Part shown: positions 1 through 4,356 of the stretch, piece after piece
How the letters are laid out: each line of letters begins with the position of its first letter
Numbering within the stretch: position 1 is the stretch's first letter
Assembly: GCA_019421525.1 (NCBI GenBank)
Contig: JAHZFC010000091.1
Coordinates: 1,070 to 8,981, forward strand
DNA length: 7,912 nt
Origin: Clostridiales bacterium
Lineage (GTDB): Bacteria > Bacillota > Clostridia > Oscillospirales > Oscillospiraceae
Direction of reading: 5' to 3'
Position numbers and translations under genes: made by a program
Notes under the pieces: generated by a model
The model's database searches: none
Seen by the model: the letters and a program-made list of their open reading frames with translations, nothing else
Told to the model about the DNA's origin: nothing

Positions 1-96
1 GGGAGCCTTGGCCTTCTTCTCGGTCTTTGTCTCGACCTTCTTATCAGCCTTGGCGTCCTGGGCCTGAGCCGCGGCCCGGTTTTCCTGTTCAGACAT
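1..96 (-). CDS. secE: Preprotein translocase subunit SecE, N-terminal 32 codons (cut by window edge)
   Basis: SecE is the small membrane subunit that clamps the SecY protein-conducting channel. Only the start is present: MSEQENRAAAQAQDAKADKK and a further charged, Ala/Lys/Glu-rich stretch, with no membrane helix yet. Low-complexity cytoplasmic N-terminal extensions of this kind are common in Firmicutes SecE. The identification rests mainly on position: it begins 38 nt after the rpmG stop on the same strand, and rpmG-secE-nusG is a classic conserved order. The start ATG (96-94) is preceded by AGAAGGGTG at about 104-112, a fair ribosome binding site with normal spacing. It would be co-transcribed with rpmG from the promoter at 514-542. 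The conserved C-terminal helix lies outside the window, so the call is contextual rather than motif-proven. Confidence 0.8.
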   Translation of the reverse strand, partial: MSEQENRAAAQAQDAKADKKVETKTEKKAKAP

Positions 97-134
97 GTTG
101 TCACACCCTTCTTTCATTGAGCTGTCGCCGCCCA

Positions 135-299
135 TCACTTGGTCTCGTTGTGCACGGTGTGCTTCCGGCAGAAGGGGCAGTACTTGTTGAGCTCCAGACG
201 CTCGGTGGTATTGCGCTTGTTCTTGGTGGTGTTGTAGTTGCGCTGCTTGCACTCAGAGCACCGCAGCGTGATCTTCACACGGTTACCGGCTTTCGCCAT
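135..299 (-). CDS. rpmG: 50S ribosomal protein L33, zinc-binding form
   Basis: The 54-residue product starts MAKAGNRVKITLRCSECKQR and contains the L33 signature NYNTTKNKRNTTERLELNKY followed by CPFCRKHTVHNETK. L33 is a small protein of the large ribosomal subunit. Two CxxC pairs (C14/C17 and C41/C44) show that it is the zinc-coordinating C+ paralogue rather than the cysteine-free form that bacteria induce under zinc limitation. Length is normal for the family. A longer reading frame runs upstream, but the start at 299 is fixed by the family N-terminus and by a perfect AAGGAGG at 307-313. It is the first gene of an operon with secE and is transcribed from 514-542 through a long leader. Confidence 0.97.
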   Translation of the reverse strand: MAKAGNRVKITLRCSECKQRNYNTTKNKRNTTERLELNKYCPFCRKHTVHNETK

Positions 300-507
300 A
301 TCGGCACCTCCTTCAAAAATTCGCCGCCCAAACAAAAACGCCGGGACGGCTTGGCCGATCCCGACGATGCAAAGGGCATGGATGCCCCACACAAGGACTA
401 CGGAGGATCGGCATTGTCTTGCCTCCCTGCGACCCCTCTGGCGGGGGAGAGGGTTTTTGTGGGCACCCCGTAAAAATGCGCACAAAAAGAAAGCCCTGTT
501 CACAGGT
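300..507 (-). promoter_or_regulatory. Structured 5' leader of rpmG-secE
   Basis: About 200 nt separate the predicted transcription start (near 507) from the rpmG start codon, and no gene is visible here. Visible structure includes an 8-bp arm pair, GCCGATCC (354-361) with GGATCGGC (405-412), enclosing a GGGCAT-GG-ATGCCC palindrome at 374-387. There is also a hairpin of six pairs with an 8-nt loop at 434-453 (CCCTCT/AGAGGG) and a CCTGT-TC-ACAGG palindrome at 495-506 just downstream of the start site. No tRNA and no riboswitch class that I recognise is present. It could be an autoregulatory ribosomal-protein leader or an inserted intergenic repeat; I cannot separate these from one sequence. Confidence 0.45.
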
Positions 508-513
508 ACTGAC

Positions 514-542
514 AGTTTAACACAAGGTCAAGAGCTTGTCAA
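514..542 (-). promoter_or_regulatory. Sigma-A promoter for rpmG-secE
   Basis: Read on the minus strand, the site has -35 TTGACA (542-537), a 17-bp spacer and -10 TAAACT (519-514), preceded by TGT, so it also carries an extended -10. The predicted start is near 507. It is the only good promoter upstream of rpmG. Its -35 overlaps that of the opposite promoter at 536-564. Confidence 0.8.
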
Positions 543-564
543 GCACTATTTTATCCTTTATAAT
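536..564 (+). promoter_or_regulatory. Sigma-A promoter toward ruvX
   Basis: The site has -35 TTGTCA (536-541), a 17-bp spacer and a perfect -10 TATAAT (559-564). The predicted start, near 571, coincides with the first copy of the 45-bp direct repeat. Transcription would cross a leader of about 310 nt before ruvX at 882. The -35 shares five bases with the divergent rpmG promoter. Confidence 0.8.
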
Positions 565-569
565 AGCAA

Positions 570-614
570 AGAAGCGCGGAGCCGCAGCGAACAGCCCGGA
601 TGGACCGGAGCGAG
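570..614 (+). repeat. 45-bp direct repeat, copy 1 (ruvX leader)
   Basis: It begins AGAAGCGCGGAGCCGCAGCG and ends GGACCGGAGCGAG. It matches 777-821 at 44 of 45 positions; the single difference is C595 versus G802. The unit is purine-rich and contains CCGG-ATGGA-CCGG, a short hairpin. A shorter degenerate relative (CGGAGCCAAGCGAAC) lies at about 713-727. The copy starts at the predicted transcription start of the plus-strand promoter. Confidence 0.9.
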
Positions 615-630
615 GAGGCCACTGTGCCTA

Positions 631-665
631 CCCCGTGAAAGCCCAGCAAAGCGGGTTTCACGGGG
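631..665 (+). other. Strong hairpin in the ruvX leader
   Basis: CCCCGTGAAA (631-640) pairs perfectly with TTTCACGGGG (656-665). The stem continues, after a bulged G641, as CCC (642-644) with GGG (653-655) around an 8-nt loop. This gives 13 base pairs in all. No T-run follows, so it is not an ordinary intrinsic terminator in either direction. It sits between the two 45-bp repeats. Confidence 0.7.
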
Positions 666-691
666 AGAGGACGAGCAAGGCAGCGAGCGCA

Positions 692-716
692 GTTTTCGCC
701 GTTAGGCGGAAACGGA
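692..716 (-). repeat. Probable degenerate remnant of the dispersed hairpin repeat
   Basis: On the minus strand this reads CGTTTCCGCCTAACGGCGA. It resembles the core GGTTTCGCCTGACGGCGA of the repeat copies near 1329, 1888 and 7687, allowing one inserted base and a couple of substitutions. It folds as GTTTTCGCC (692-700) with GGCGGAAAC (705-713) and one wobble pair. The distinctive long second hairpin of the family is missing, so this is either a decayed copy or a chance resemblance. Confidence 0.4.
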
Positions 717-776
717 GCCAAGCGAACTTTGCGAGGACGAAAACCGGGCGTCGTGAGCAGGCGCAGCGTGACAGTG

Positions 777-821
777 AGAAGCGCGGAGCCGCAGCGAACA
801 GGCCGGATGGACCGGAGCGAG
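777..821 (+). repeat. 45-bp direct repeat, copy 2 (ruvX leader)
   Basis: This is the second copy of the 570-614 unit, offset by 207 bp and in the same orientation, differing at one base. It ends about 60 nt before the ruvX start codon. The 160 bp between the copies do not match the sequence after copy 2, so only the 45-bp unit is duplicated, not a larger block. Confidence 0.9.
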
Positions 822-881
822 GGCGAGAAACCAGGCCGCGGCGAAGAAAGAGGAACGAAACAGAAAGGACAGGGTCAGACC

Positions 882-1310
882 ATGAGAGTGATGGCCATCG
901 ACTACGGCGACGCCCGGACCGGCGTCGCCATCTCAGACGCGACCGGCATGCTGGCCGGGTCTGCCACGGTGATCCACAGCAGGGACGCCCAGCGGGTGCT
1001 GGACGAGCTGGTGCAGCTGATCCAGATCCACCGTGTGGACGAGCTGGTGATGGGCTTTCCCCGGAACATGGACGGCACCGAGGGCCCCAGGGCAGAGCTG
1101 TACCGGGCCTTTGCCGCCCGGCTGGAGGAGCGCTCCGGCATGCCGGTGCATTTGTGGGATGAGCGGCGCACCACCATCGAGGCCCACCAGATCCTCCACG
1201 CCAGTGGGAAAAAGATGAAGAGCCATAAAAAGACCGTGGACGCGGTGGCGGCGACGTTGATCTTGGAGGGTTACCTGGCCCGCCGCAGGCGGGAGGGGGG
1301 CAAGGGGTGA
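882..1310 (+). CDS. ruvX: Putative pre-16S rRNA nuclease / Holliday junction resolvase-like protein (RuvX/YqgF)
   Basis: The 142-residue cytoplasmic protein has an RNase H-like fold by family. The YqgF family is implicated in 5' maturation of 16S rRNA and also named RuvX for its resemblance to RuvC resolvase. Expected motifs appear in order: MRVMAIDYGDARTGVAISD at the N-terminus with the first catalytic Asp, VMGFPRNMDGTEGP in the middle, LWDERRTT (the DER-[ST]-[ST] motif), and KKTVDAVAATLILEGYL carrying the C-terminal Asp. Length matches the family (about 135-150 aa). An in-frame extension reaches back to 729, but it translates the leader repeats into Arg/Glu-rich junk. The ATG at 882 puts the first beta strand at the N-terminus, as in homologues, with AGGG/AAAGGA upstream as ribosome binding site. 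Its likely promoter is 536-564. It is monocistronic as far as visible. Confidence 0.93.
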   Translation: MRVMAIDYGDARTGVAISDATGMLAGSATVIHSRDAQRVLDELVQLIQIHRVDELVMGFPRNMDGTEGPRAELYRAFAARLEERSGMPVHLWDERRTTIEAHQILHASGKKMKSHKKTVDAVAATLILEGYLARRRREGGKG

Positions 1311-1323
1311 AGCCCTTGCAACA

Positions 1324-1462
1324 CGTCAGGTTTCGCCTGACGGCGACCTTCTTTTCGCTCGTGCGAAAAGAAGGCAAAAGCACGCCGGGGGTCATGCGCG
1401 GAAGAACTTCAAGCGCCAAGGGCGCGCTTTCGTTCAAAGCGCCTGCACCCCCCGGACCCCCG
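1324..1462 (+). repeat. Dispersed hairpin repeat, copy 1
   Basis: Visible parts are: CGTCAGG (1324-1330) pairing with CCTGACG (1336-1342); then a perfect 12-bp hairpin, CCTTCTTTTCGC (1347-1358) with GCGAAAAGAAGG (1363-1374), loop TCGT; then a distal part closed by CGGGGGTC (1386-1393) with GACCCCCG (1455-1462). The distal stem is followed directly by TTTTT (1463-1467) and could serve as the ruvX terminator. The core is shared with copies at 1766-1888 and 7671-7816. In one frame the core reads FRLTATFFSLVRK, a repeat-derived peptide and not evidence of a gene. Confidence 0.8.
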
Positions 1463-1469
1463 TTTTTAC

Positions 1470-1716
1470 GGGAGAGCAGGATAGGGTAATGTAGGGCTCT
1501 CTTTCCGGCGTTGAGGTAAGCCGATACTCTCTACTCCCAGTTTCCGCTCACCGCTCCATTGGCAGTTGAAGAAAACTGTCTGGCCCTCGGGACACGGCCT
1601 GCTCCCAGCAGGCACCAGAACTAGGCGCTCTACCGATAGAGCCTTCGCATCTAAGCCTGGTACAATGGAGCAGCAGCGGAAAGAGAAGCAGGGAGTGTCC
1701 TGACTTTGCGCGCCGG
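1470..1716 (+). ncRNA. Candidate large structured non-coding RNA, class not identified
   Basis: There is no convincing reading frame here, but a nested set of long-range helices is visible. 5' hairpin: 1472-1477/1496-1501. Outer helix: CCGGCG (1505-1510) with CGCCGG (1711-1716). Next: ACTCCC (1533-1538) with GGGAGT (1691-1696). Next: TTTCCGCT (1541-1548) with AGCGGAAA (1675-1682). Next: GCTCCATTG (1553-1561) with CAATGGAGC (1663-1671). Inside are CAGTT/AACTG (1563-1578), GCCTGCT/AGCAGGC (1597-1613) and ACCAG/CTGGT (1614-1618/1657-1661), the last enclosing GCTCTA-CCGA-TAGAGC (1627-1642). Several helices can be extended by G-U pairs (1471/1502, 1511/1710, 1532/1697, 1562/1579) that would be A-C mismatches on the other strand, which favours plus-strand transcription. 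Size and host phylum resemble large clostridial RNAs such as the raiA motif, but I cannot assign it. No promoter is clear. Confidence 0.65.
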
Positions 1717-1765
1717 TCGATAGGAGGACGCACCGAAGGGCCAGTTAGCGCTTTTCTTTGGATTT

Positions 1766-1888
1766 CAAAAACCGTTTCTTTTGGCGCATACAAAAGAAAT
1801 GGTTTTTGGTATCTTGTTCTCCAAGGGCGACAGCCCTTGGCTTTTGCCTACTTTTCGCACGAGCGAAAAGTAGGTCGCCATCAGGCGA
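1766..1888 (-). repeat. Dispersed hairpin repeat, copy 2 (inverted relative to copies 1 and 3)
   Basis: In plus coordinates: an imperfect 17-bp inverted repeat at 1766-1782/1792-1808 (AAAAGAAA arms, one G-T pair); CCAAGGGC (1821-1828) with GCCCTTGG (1833-1840), loop GACA; a perfect 12-bp hairpin, CCTACTTTTCGC (1847-1858) with GCGAAAAGTAGG (1863-1874); and TCGCC (1875-1879) with GGCGA (1884-1888). Compared with copy 1, the long hairpin differs at one base on each arm (CCTTC versus CCTAC, matched on the other arm), so pairing is preserved. It lies just upstream of the gene at 1945 and artificially extends that reading frame. Confidence 0.8.
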
Positions 1889-1944
1889 AACCTTTCGCCC
1901 CGTTTTCCGTCTCTATGGGCAGAACAGGAAAGGAAGTGTCCGCT

Positions 1945-2793
1945 ATGAAGCAAAAGCTGACCGCCCTGACGCTGGCGGTGATGGCCGCCTTTGCCCTGGC
2001 CACCCCCGCCTTTGCCGACGTGATGTGGGAGCCCTATGGCAACGACTTTTACGACGCCCACCGGGAGGAGTGCCAGTATGAGGACCGCACCTATCTGGCC
2101 AACGGCCCGGAGGGCTACCTCACATTGATGGAAAGCCCCCAGTCGGTGGCCGAGGTGTACAACGTCCCCAACGGGGAGACCGTCTATGTGGGCTACCTCT
2201 GGACCGACGGCGAGGGGCAGCAGTGGGCGGTGGCCGAGTACGGCGTGCTGTCCGACGATGGGGACTGGACCTGGCAGGACGGCTGGGCCCCGGTGTCCCA
2301 GCTGGCCCTGGTGTACGACCACATCTCGTTTGAGGAGGACCACGGGGACGAGCTGGGAGGATACGACGGATCCGGGGACAGCCTGACGGAGTTCCTGGTA
2401 TACGATTACCCCGGCGGGCCGCTGGCCATGGAGGACAGCTTCCAGCTGGACCAGGCGGACGTGGAGGAAAAGATCCTGTCCCAGTACCTGGAGTACCTGT
2501 ACACCGACGAAAACGGCCTGCGCTGGTCCAAGCTGGGCTACTACTATGGGCTGCGAAACGTCTGGGTGTGTCTGGACGCCCCCATGAACGCTGACCTTGG
2601 GATCGAGCAGGCCCAGACCGTGGCCCAGGTCCGGGGGACCGGGGAGGAGCTGACCGCCCCGGCCGCCTCCGTTCCGGCGGCCCGGACCTGGACAGTGTGG
2701 CTCATCCCGGCGGCGCTGGTGGTGCTGGCCGCGGCGGTCACCGCCCTGCTGGTCCGCCGGAACAAAGGAAAAAACAGTGCGAAGAATAAGTGA
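1945..2793 (+). CDS. Exported SH3-like domain protein with C-terminal membrane anchor
   Basis: The 282-residue product opens with a classic signal peptide (MKQKLTALTLAVMAAFALAT) and a PAFA|DV type I cleavage site after residue 24. The mature part starts with D25 and contains DVMWEPYGNDFYDAHREEC, a sequence style I recall from uncharacterised clostridial secreted proteins. Two similar modules follow: residues about 58-120 (VGYLWTDGEGQQWAVAEY) and 149-213 (LEYLYTDENGLRWSKLGYYY), both SH3-like in pattern. A Pro/Ala linker leads to a membrane helix at about 249-270 and a basic tail (RRNKGKNSAKNK). It should therefore face outward, anchored by its C-terminus without a sortase motif. The start was chosen for the signal peptide and AGGAAG at 1931-1936; upstream in-frame codons belong to the repeat. 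Ligand and role are unknown; wall binding is a guess from SH3-like folds. Confidence 0.85.
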   Translation: MKQKLTALTLAVMAAFALATPAFADVMWEPYGNDFYDAHREECQYEDRTYLANGPEGYLTLMESPQSVAEVYNVPNGETVYVGYLWTDGEGQQWAVAEYGVLSDDGDWTWQDGWAPVSQLALVYDHISFEEDHGDELGGYDGSGDSLTEFLVYDYPGGPLAMEDSFQLDQADVEEKILSQYLEYLYTDENGLRWSKLGYYYGLRNVWVCLDAPMNADLGIEQAQTVAQVRGTGEELTAPAASVPAARTWTVWLIPAALVVLAAAVTALLVRRNKGKNSAKNK

Positions 2794-2804
2794 GCGGTCG
2801 TCCG

Positions 2805-3161
2805 TCACCCCTTGCGGAAGAGCTCCCGCACGCCGATGATGAGGAGAAAGACGCCGAAGCACCTGCGCAGCAGCTCCACATCCATCCCGGTGGCCGCCCA
2901 GGCCGCCAGAGCCGTCCCTGCCAGCCCCGCCAGGATCGCGGGCAGCAGGGCGGCTTTTTCGATGTAGCCGTTTTTGGCGTGGGCGGGGAGGGCGGTGGCG
3001 GCGGTGGGCAGGAAGTAGAGCAGGTTGATGCCCTGGGCCAGATCCTGCCCCACTCCGGCAAAGCTGGTCATATAAATGAGCAGCAATGAGCCGCCCCCGA
3101 TGCCGAAGCCGGACAGCACCCCGGTGACCGCCCCGGCCAGGGCGGCGGTGAGCCATCCCAT
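2805..3161 (-). CDS. Half-length TauE/SafE family permease, second gene of pair
   Basis: The 118-residue, very hydrophobic protein begins MGWLTAALAGAVTGVLSGFG and continues IGGGSLLLIYMTSFAGVGQD, the glycine-rich repeat motif of TauE/SafE (formerly DUF81) transporters. About four membrane segments are visible: 5-32, 45-60, 71-92 and 98-113. Family members move sulfite, sulfoacetate or other organic anions and are usually near 250 residues, formed from two such halves. Here the half stands alone, so it probably pairs with the product of the upstream gene. Its ATG (3161-3159) overlaps that gene's TGA by one base (TGATG), pointing to translational coupling. It ends 11 bp from the convergent gene stopping at 2793. 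The substrate cannot be read from sequence. Confidence 0.88.
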   Translation of the reverse strand: MGWLTAALAGAVTGVLSGFGIGGGSLLLIYMTSFAGVGQDLAQGINLLYFLPTAATALPAHAKNGYIEKAALLPAILAGLAGTALAAWAATGMDVELLRRCFGVFLLIIGVRELFRKG

Positions 3162-3520
3162 CACAGCAGCGCCTTCACTCCCCCGTACAGGATGAGCAGG
3201 GCGAAGGCACGGCGCAGCCTCACCATGGACAGCTTTTTGAACACCTTCCCGCCCACAAAGCCTCCCACCAGCCCGCCCGCCAGATAGGGCAGCGCCGCCC
3301 CGGGGTCCAGAGAGCCCCGGAAGTAGTAGATGGAGGCGGACAGGGCGCACAGGGGGGCGATGACGGCGATGGAGGTGGCGAAGGCCCGGCGCTGGTCCAG
3401 GCCGCATTTCCCGGTGAGCAGGGGGACCAGCACCATGCCCCCGCCGCCCCCGAAAAAGCCGTTGACCAGCCCCGCCGCGCCCCCGGCCAGAGCATACCAA
3501 TGCTTTCCAGTTTTCTTCAT
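3161..3520 (-). CDS. Half-length TauE/SafE family permease, first gene of pair
   Basis: The 119-residue membrane protein carries AGLVNGFFGGGGGMVLVPLL near its N-terminus (about residues 15-34), the hallmark TauE/SafE loop, followed by helices at about 45-65, 74-90 and 102-118. It is the equivalent of one half of a full-length transporter and shares the motif architecture of the neighbouring 118-residue protein, so the two likely form a heteromeric pore. The start at 3520 (MKKTGKHW) follows GGGAGG at about 3529-3534; an upstream in-frame ATG at 3559 has no comparable site. The gene is divergent from the TetR regulator at 3662. The 141-bp gap shows a good plus-strand promoter but no convincing minus-strand one. 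Sulfur-anion export is the family expectation, not shown here. Confidence 0.88.
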   Translation of the reverse strand: MKKTGKHWYALAGGAAGLVNGFFGGGGGMVLVPLLTGKCGLDQRRAFATSIAVIAPLCALSASIYYFRGSLDPGAALPYLAGGLVGGFVGGKVFKKLSMVRLRRAFALLILYGGVKALL

Positions 3521-3581
3521 ACAAATATCCCTCCCAGCCCAGTATGGCCCGGCAGGCAAACTTTATGCGGGGAAAAGTGTG

Positions 3582-3610
3582 TTGAGATCTGTCGGAAAAT
3601 GTTGTATACT
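3582..3610 (+). promoter_or_regulatory. Sigma-A promoter for the TetR-family regulator gene
   Basis: The site has -35 TTGAGA (3582-3587), a 17-bp spacer and -10 TATACT (3605-3610), giving a start near 3617 and a leader of about 45 nt. AAGGAG (3649-3654) lies 7 nt before the ATG at 3662. The -35 overlaps the candidate operator at 3585-3594. Confidence 0.8.
3585..3594 (+). promoter_or_regulatory. Candidate TetR-family operator, site 1
   Basis: AGATCTGTCG at this position recurs in inverted orientation at 4235-4244, on the other side of the regulator gene. Both fit an idealised palindrome GACAGATCTGTC, but each has one weak half. This copy covers part of the -35 and the spacer of the regulator's own promoter, the usual position for autorepression. 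The link to the regulator is inferred. Confidence 0.4.
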
Positions 3611-3661
3611 ATCCAATGACCCATCACACAGGCATCAGAGCGATATATAAGGAGAGACCAT

Positions 3662-4222
3662 ATGCCGAGATCCACGAAACAGGACATCCTGGACACCTTA
3701 CTGCTCATGCTCAAGGACAGAACGCTGGACGACATCACGGTAAAGGACCTGACAGAGCGCTGCGGGATATCCCGGCAGGCGTTCTACTACCATTTCCAGG
3801 ACCTTTACGCGGTGGTGGACTGGGCGCTCCAGGAGGAGCTGACGCTGCTTTCCAAGGAAAAGGGATTCGGGGCGGCCCGTAATATGGTAGTGGAGCAGAT
3901 GCTGGACAACCGGGCTGTGGTGCTCAATCTGTACCGGTCCTTTGAGCGCAGCTATATCGAGCACTACCTGCGCAAATGGTTCCTGCCTCTGGCTGAGGAG
4001 CTGGTGGAGCGTGAGGCGCGGGACCGCTTTGTGACCCAGGACCAGTGGCGATTCGTGGCAGACCTGCTCATAACGGTACTTTTGAGCCTGATCCTGGGCT
4101 GGCTGGACCGGGGCATGCCGGGCAGGGCGCTGGAGCATCTGGATGACCTGCACACCGTGTTGGACGGAGGCGTGGGCAACATGCTGGAGCGGCTGGAGAA
4201 GAAAAACCGCAGCGGGAAATAG
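3662..4222 (+). CDS. TetR/AcrR family transcriptional regulator
   Basis: The 186-residue protein has an N-terminal TetR DNA-binding domain: MPRSTKQDILDTLLLMLKDR followed by the helix-turn-helix ITVKDLTERCGISRQAFYYHF (residues 25-45), in which AFYYHF is the recognition-helix signature. The rest is the helical ligand/dimer domain, with a hydrophobic stretch LLITVLLSLILGWLDRGM (about 137-154) as in TetR proteins with a DhaS-like C-terminal domain. Length is normal. It is divergent from the permease pair and 134 bp upstream of the radical SAM gene in the same direction, so either could be its target; the shared 10-mer in both flanks of the gene favours itself and the radical SAM gene. The inducer is unknown. 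Confidence 0.93.
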   Translation: MPRSTKQDILDTLLLMLKDRTLDDITVKDLTERCGISRQAFYYHFQDLYAVVDWALQEELTLLSKEKGFGAARNMVVEQMLDNRAVVLNLYRSFERSYIEHYLRKWFLPLAEELVEREARDRFVTQDQWRFVADLLITVLLSLILGWLDRGMPGRALEHLDDLHTVLDGGVGNMLERLEKKNRSGK

Positions 4223-4234
4223 AGCGGGAACGGT

Positions 4235-4244
4235 CGACAGATCT
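4235..4244 (-). promoter_or_regulatory. Candidate TetR-family operator, site 2
   Basis: CGACAGATCT here is the reverse complement of AGATCTGTCG at 3585-3594; the wider sequence is GACAGATCTGGAC. It lies between the regulator stop codon and the candidate radical SAM promoter, about 47 bp upstream of that -10. A 10-mer shared by two short intergenic gaps is suggestive but not conclusive. Confidence 0.35.
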
Positions 4245-4287
4245 GGACAGAAAACTTCGTTTGTCTATGGAGTTTATGCGGCTGCTG

Positions 4288-4323
4288 TGCTGTAATAAGG
4301 TAAAGTTGACGGGCCACGGCCCG
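4288..4323 (+). promoter_or_regulatory. Possible extended -10 promoter and downstream palindrome before the radical SAM gene
   Basis: TGC-TGTAAT (4288-4296) is an extended -10 with five of six consensus bases; no good -35 sits at 16-18 bp. Just downstream, CGGGCC (4310-4315) and GGCCCG (4318-4323) form a palindrome with a 2-bp centre, in the initially transcribed region. That could be an operator or a short hairpin. The ribosome binding site AAGGAAG (4342-4348) then precedes ATG 4357 by 8 nt. Confidence 0.4.
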
Positions 4324-4356
4324 CCAGGTGTGCCAAAGACAAAGGAAGTGTGAGAT

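Noticed and set aside
434..458. Hairpin followed by TTTTT on the plus strand, terminator-like
   Set aside because: No plus-strand gene ends upstream of it. It lies in the rpmG leader and is more simply read as leader structure or repeat.
526..531. Second -35-like TTGACC on the minus strand
   Set aside because: Only 6 bp separate it from the -10 TAAACT; the TTGACA at 542-537 has the correct 17-bp spacing.
570..821. Spaced direct repeats as a possible CRISPR array
   Set aside because: There are only two copies of 45 bp, a 162-bp gap and no third regular unit; no cas genes are present.
729..881. In-frame N-terminal extension of RuvX
   Set aside because: It translates the direct repeat and leader into an Arg/Glu-rich tail absent from the family. 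The ATG at 882 aligns with family N-termini.
1307..1489. 60-codon plus-strand frame after ruvX
   Set aside because: It consists of translated repeat copy 1 and has no ribosome binding site of its own.
1597..1661. tRNA-like segment on the minus strand (CTATCGGTAGAGC resembles a D-arm)
   Set aside because: No anticodon stem, T-arm (GGTTCRA) or acceptor stem can be built around it. The same bases form hairpins inside the larger nested RNA fold.
1837..1944. In-frame extension of the SH3-like protein
   Set aside because: It is repeat copy 2 in translation (AYFSHERKVG) and would bury a clear signal peptide.
1765..3156. Long minus-strand reading frame of 463 codons
   Set aside because: It is antisense to the signal-peptide protein gene at 1945-2793 and to part of the permease gene in another frame. 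Its composition is His/Arg/Gly-rich shadow and it includes translated repeat sequence.
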